Shown here: one piece after another, positions 63,350-64,000 of the stretch | Position numbering within the stretch: position 1 is the stretch's first letter | Layout of the letters: every line of letters begins with the position of its first letter | Source of the DNA: Apostichopus japonicus | Taxonomy: Eukaryota; Echinodermata; Holothuroidea; Aspidochirotida; Stichopodidae | Direction of reading: 5' to 3' | Length of the DNA: 64,000 nucleotides | NCBI RefSeq assembly: GCF_037975245.1 | Contig: NC_092567.1 | Location: 7,998,714 to 8,062,713, forward strand | Notes under the pieces: model-generated | Database searches by the model: none | Told to the model about the DNA's origin: nothing | Seen by the model: only the letters and a program-made list of their open reading frames with translations | Program-made: the position numbers and the translations under genes

Positions 63350-63600
63350 ATTTGGAATGAAGTGAACAATTAAACATTTTGCAGAAAATCGTTCAATTGC
63401 TCAGTTTGAATGAAGTGAACAATTGAACATTTTGCAGAAATTTTTTAAATTGACGAGATATGATAAGTTGTCAGCTAAACATTTTGCAGAAAAAATGTCC
63501 AATTGACGAGATATAATAAGTTGTCAATTAAACATTTTGCAGAAAATTGTTCAATTGCTCAGTTAAATCAACTGAGCAATCCAACATTTTTCTGATTTAT
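63350..63600 (+). repeat. Tandem repeat, about 53-bp unit, four copies
   Basis: AACATTTTGCAGAAA recurs at about 63373, 63426, 63478 and 63531. Spacers alternate between a CAATTGCTCAGTT type and a TTGACGAGATATAATAAG type in the order A-B-B-A. The last spacer forms a perfect hairpin (ATTGCTCAGTT AAATC AACTGAGCAAT). No coding content. Confidence 0.7.
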
Positions 63601-64000
63601 AATAAGATTTAATCTTGTTATCTAAACAATTTACTGAAAAATGTCAACTTATGTGGCAAAGTTTTTCTTATGTTGATGGCACTTTTAAGCTTCCGTAGAT
63701 TAGTATTGAGCGTTTTAGTTGTATACCATAGAGGCAATATATATGCTGAACTTACTTCAAGCTAGCGAACAGGGTCAACCCACCTAATAGCAAAATGAGT
63801 ACATAAATAAACCGAATTGAAGCTGACGAACGTTGTACAGTGGTTCTATGAGGCATATTCAAAATCATACGAAGTTTTGTATGGTGGAGTATAAGGATCG
63901 CGAGATACAGTTTCTCAGCGTGGTAAGAAAAACGGTAAACATGACTAATTAAAAGTAAATTTTGAACGAAATTTTTCAATTTTTAGGTCATACACAATTA

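Overview
This is an AT-rich animal genomic window with short exons, long introns, GT-AG splice sites and many repeats. Tracts rich in TAGGCCTA, frequent G or C homopolymers and a tRNA-derived SINE suggest a marine invertebrate. My guess is an echinoderm, perhaps a sea cucumber, but no marker gene proves it. There are no operons, CRISPR arrays or rRNA genes. Exons were assembled by eye from reading frame, splice sites and phase.

The main feature is a roughly 15-kb DNA transposon at 2916-17978, apparently a complete animal EnSpm/CACTA element. It has CACT...AGTG terminal inverted repeats, a TA target duplication, a subterminal array of nine 77-bp repeats inside the left end and degenerate copies of the same motifs inside the right end. 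On its minus strand it carries two genes in series. The first is a C2H2 zinc-finger transposase (15286 to 12777) with two frame problems, one in an A10 run and one near position 15000. The second is an eight-exon gene (12668 to 5891) in perfect frame throughout, coding a PB1-like N-terminus and a C-terminal region like SAMD3-like animal proteins. The layout resembles plant En/Spm (tnpD plus tnpA, with tnpA-binding subterminal repeats).

The transposon seems to sit in an intron of an unrecognised plus-strand host gene. Candidate exons lie at 1769-1815 (weak), 1956-2035, 21852-21913, 27415-27450 and 30950-31012, with a poly(A) signal at 31119. From about 21 to 51 kb there is little coding sequence. 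That stretch holds degenerate local duplications, seventeen of the window's eighteen TGACGTCA palindromes, a 478-bp TIR element (25523-26000), two fold-back elements (28300-28393, 30004-30195), a 34-bp minisatellite split by a 1.94-kb TIR element (36358-38712), and a SINE (44080-44316).

From 51 to 64 kb there is a possible minus-strand terminal exon (51740-51827), a 2.5-kb tandem duplication carrying a hAT-like element (53111-56990), a U2 snRNA-like sequence with three GUAGUA copies (about 58260-58400), a clean three-exon minus-strand gene of 191 codons (62900 to 59163) with a LINE 3' remnant in its first intron, and a 53-bp tandem repeat near the right edge.
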